A DNA stretch of 64,000 nt from GCA-2720865 sp047630275 (GTDB taxonomy: Bacteria; Bdellovibrionota; Bacteriovoracia; Bacteriovoracales; Bacteriovoracaceae). Position 1 is the stretch's first letter. Each line of letters begins with the position of its first letter. The translations under genes and the position numbers were made by a program. The notes below the pieces were generated by a model. That model worked only from the letters and a program-made list of their open reading frames with translations, made no database searches and was not told where the DNA came from. Below, in pieces: positions 62,972 through 64,000 of this stretch. The DNA is taken from positions 124,001 through 188,000 of the forward strand of contig JBLHVN010000001.1 of assembly GCA_047630275.1 (NCBI GenBank), read 5' to 3'.

Positions 62972-64000
62972 GTGGAAATCAATAGAAAAAATATTATATT
63001 TCTTGCAATAGGCTGCTCTCTACTAGCTTTTATACTCTTTTCAAACTTAGTGGCCGTGTCTAATAATTGTTTAGATACCTATGATGTGGGGCTTTATTTT
63101 CAGGCACTCGTGAATATGGCTAGTGGTGAGCTAAATCCTTATTTAACAGTAAGAACTTTGAATATATTCAATGATCATTTTGAGCCTATCCTCTTCTTGG
63201 CTGTTCCAAGTGTGTGGTTGTCTGGCGGGAGTGTGATGGGGCCTATCATTTGGGAATGGGTTATTTTTACTTTTTTTATTTTTACTTTGATTCGTCTCAA
63301 TAATTATAAAAATTCCCTTGAGATTTTGTTTCTTTGCTTATTGGCCAGAGGTATCTTAACTGCGTTAGTTTTTCCTATCCACCCAAATACGTGGTCAATG
63401 ATTGCTTGGCTCGCATTGGTCTATTCTATTCGAGAGAAAAAATTCTTCTCTATCTTACTAAGTGCTGCTTTCTTAATGCTCTTTAGAGAATCTAATGCCT
63501 TCGCGTTACCAGGTCTGGCTCTTTATTACTTTGTTTTTAAAGAGTTCAAGAAAGCGTGGCTATCTTTTATCGTTTCTTTGATAGGTATATTTATTATCTT
63601 TAAGCTACGACCAATGATATTAGGACCGACCTATGATTACGGGGGATACTTTGTTAAAGGGCTATTAGACAGTCCTTTTCTTTTTGTTTTTGAAAAAATT
63701 ATTCATTTTGATTTGAAAGCATTTCTTAAGGTCTTCTTTCCGGTTCTCATCCCTTTATTTTTTATTCTTCGCAATGAGGAAGAAAAATTTAGAGAGAGTC
63801 CCTTCTTAAAGCTTCTTTTTGTAATGTCTCCATTGGCATTTCTTCATTTTTTGGCAGGGAAAATTCATTATCACTATGGCATTACCTTTATAGCTCCTTT
63901 AATCTCATATATTGTCCTCTCTCCAAAGTTCTCATTATTGGTTCAAAATAAGAAGTGGTTTGGGTTTACGTTAGTTTTTTTCCTGATAACTGCTTCATCG
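62972..64000 (+). CDS. DUF2079 membrane protein, partial at window end
   Basis: The first 343 codons of a gene that runs off the right edge. It begins at a GTG with AAGG about eight bases upstream, two bases after the previous stop. DTYDVGLYFQALVNMASGEL and YLTVRTLNIFNDHFEPILFL align with the DUF2079 protein at 49573, and FPIHPNTWSMIAWLALVY and KIHYHYGITFIAPLISY continue the match. The two DUF2079 genes are clear paralogues. A GT-C-like role is suspected for the family. Confidence 0.82.
   Translation, partial: MEINRKNIIFLAIGCSLLAFILFSNLVAVSNNCLDTYDVGLYFQALVNMASGELNPYLTVRTLNIFNDHFEPILFLAVPSVWLSGGSVMGPIIWEWVIFTFFIFTLIRLNNYKNSLEILFLCLLARGILTALVFPIHPNTWSMIAWLALVYSIREKKFFSILLSAAFLMLFRESNAFALPGLALYYFVFKEFKKAWLSFIVSLIGIFIIFKLRPMILGPTYDYGGYFVKGLLDSPFLFVFEKIIHFDLKAFLKVFFPVLIPLFFILRNEEEKFRESPFLKLLFVMSPLAFLHFLAGKIHYHYGITFIAPLISYIVLSPKFSLLVQNKKWFGFTLVFFLITASS

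Noticed and set aside
1..64000. Searched by eye for tRNA, rRNA, CRISPR arrays, tandem repeats and attachment sites
   Set aside because: None seen; the hairpins that exist are listed separately.

Overview
This window is a long surface-polysaccharide (O-antigen/capsule-type) biosynthesis locus from an AT-rich Gram-negative bacterium. Almost every gene is a sugar-nucleotide enzyme, glycosyltransferase, flippase, polymerase-like membrane protein or sugar-decorating enzyme. No rRNA, tRNA, CRISPR array or intact mobile element was seen. Composition looks mid-30s percent G+C by eye (not computed), GTG and TTG starts are common, and a clear CmoA homologue is present. This could suit a marine Bacteriovorax-like member of the Bdellovibrionota, or another AT-rich proteobacterium or spirochaete; the sequence alone does not settle the taxon.

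Layout. 49-13132: short mosaic units on alternating strands: a GT2 and an epimerase, a GT-C-like protein, an SGNH hydrolase with a helical insert facing an MBOAT acyltransferase, a formyltransferase, a decayed IS3-type remnant, a TIGR04372-like glycosyltransferase, and a radical SAM/aminotransferase/acyltransferase module. 13156-22710 (minus strand): a methyltransferase, then a seven-gene operon (HpcH aldolase, KdsB-like cytidylyltransferase, Gfo/Idh oxidoreductase, SIS isomerase, IMPase-type phosphatase, 2-hydroxyacid dehydrogenase, cyclase-family hydrolase) that mirrors the logic of Kdo synthesis with different enzymes. Upstream of it lies an epimerase-asparagine synthetase pair. Two structured intergenic RNA candidates lie at 19858-19904 and about 22818-22955. 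23020-28938: a large unclassified probable glycosyltransferase, a PhyH dioxygenase, a UDP-sugar 4,6-dehydratase and two GT-A proteins on mixed strands.

29149-45710 (plus strand): the main assembly block, with GT2, GT4 and GT9 transferases, a PglC/WcaJ-type initiating phosphoglycosyltransferase, GDP-mannose dehydratase and GDP-fucose synthase, a Wzx-like flippase, two tandem Wzy-like proteins, a WbpM-type membrane dehydratase and a methyltransferase. 45683-49513 (minus strand): GT4, a second flippase, a DPM1-like GT2 and cmoA. 49573-64000 (plus strand): a DUF2079 protein, the CDP-3,6-dideoxyhexose genes (rfbH-, rfbE-, rfbF-, rfbG-like and a terminal reductase, predicting CDP-paratose/tyvelose), then an island of GT-C-like membrane proteins with two small membrane proteins carrying winged-helix-like tails. 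The last gene runs off the window.

Together the genes predict a glycan containing fucose or a related GDP-deoxysugar, a 3,6-dideoxyhexose, N-acetylated or N-formylated aminosugars, a possible CMP-activated ulosonic-type acid, and O-acyl and amide decorations. Two flippases and several polymerase-like proteins suggest more than one polymer is encoded.
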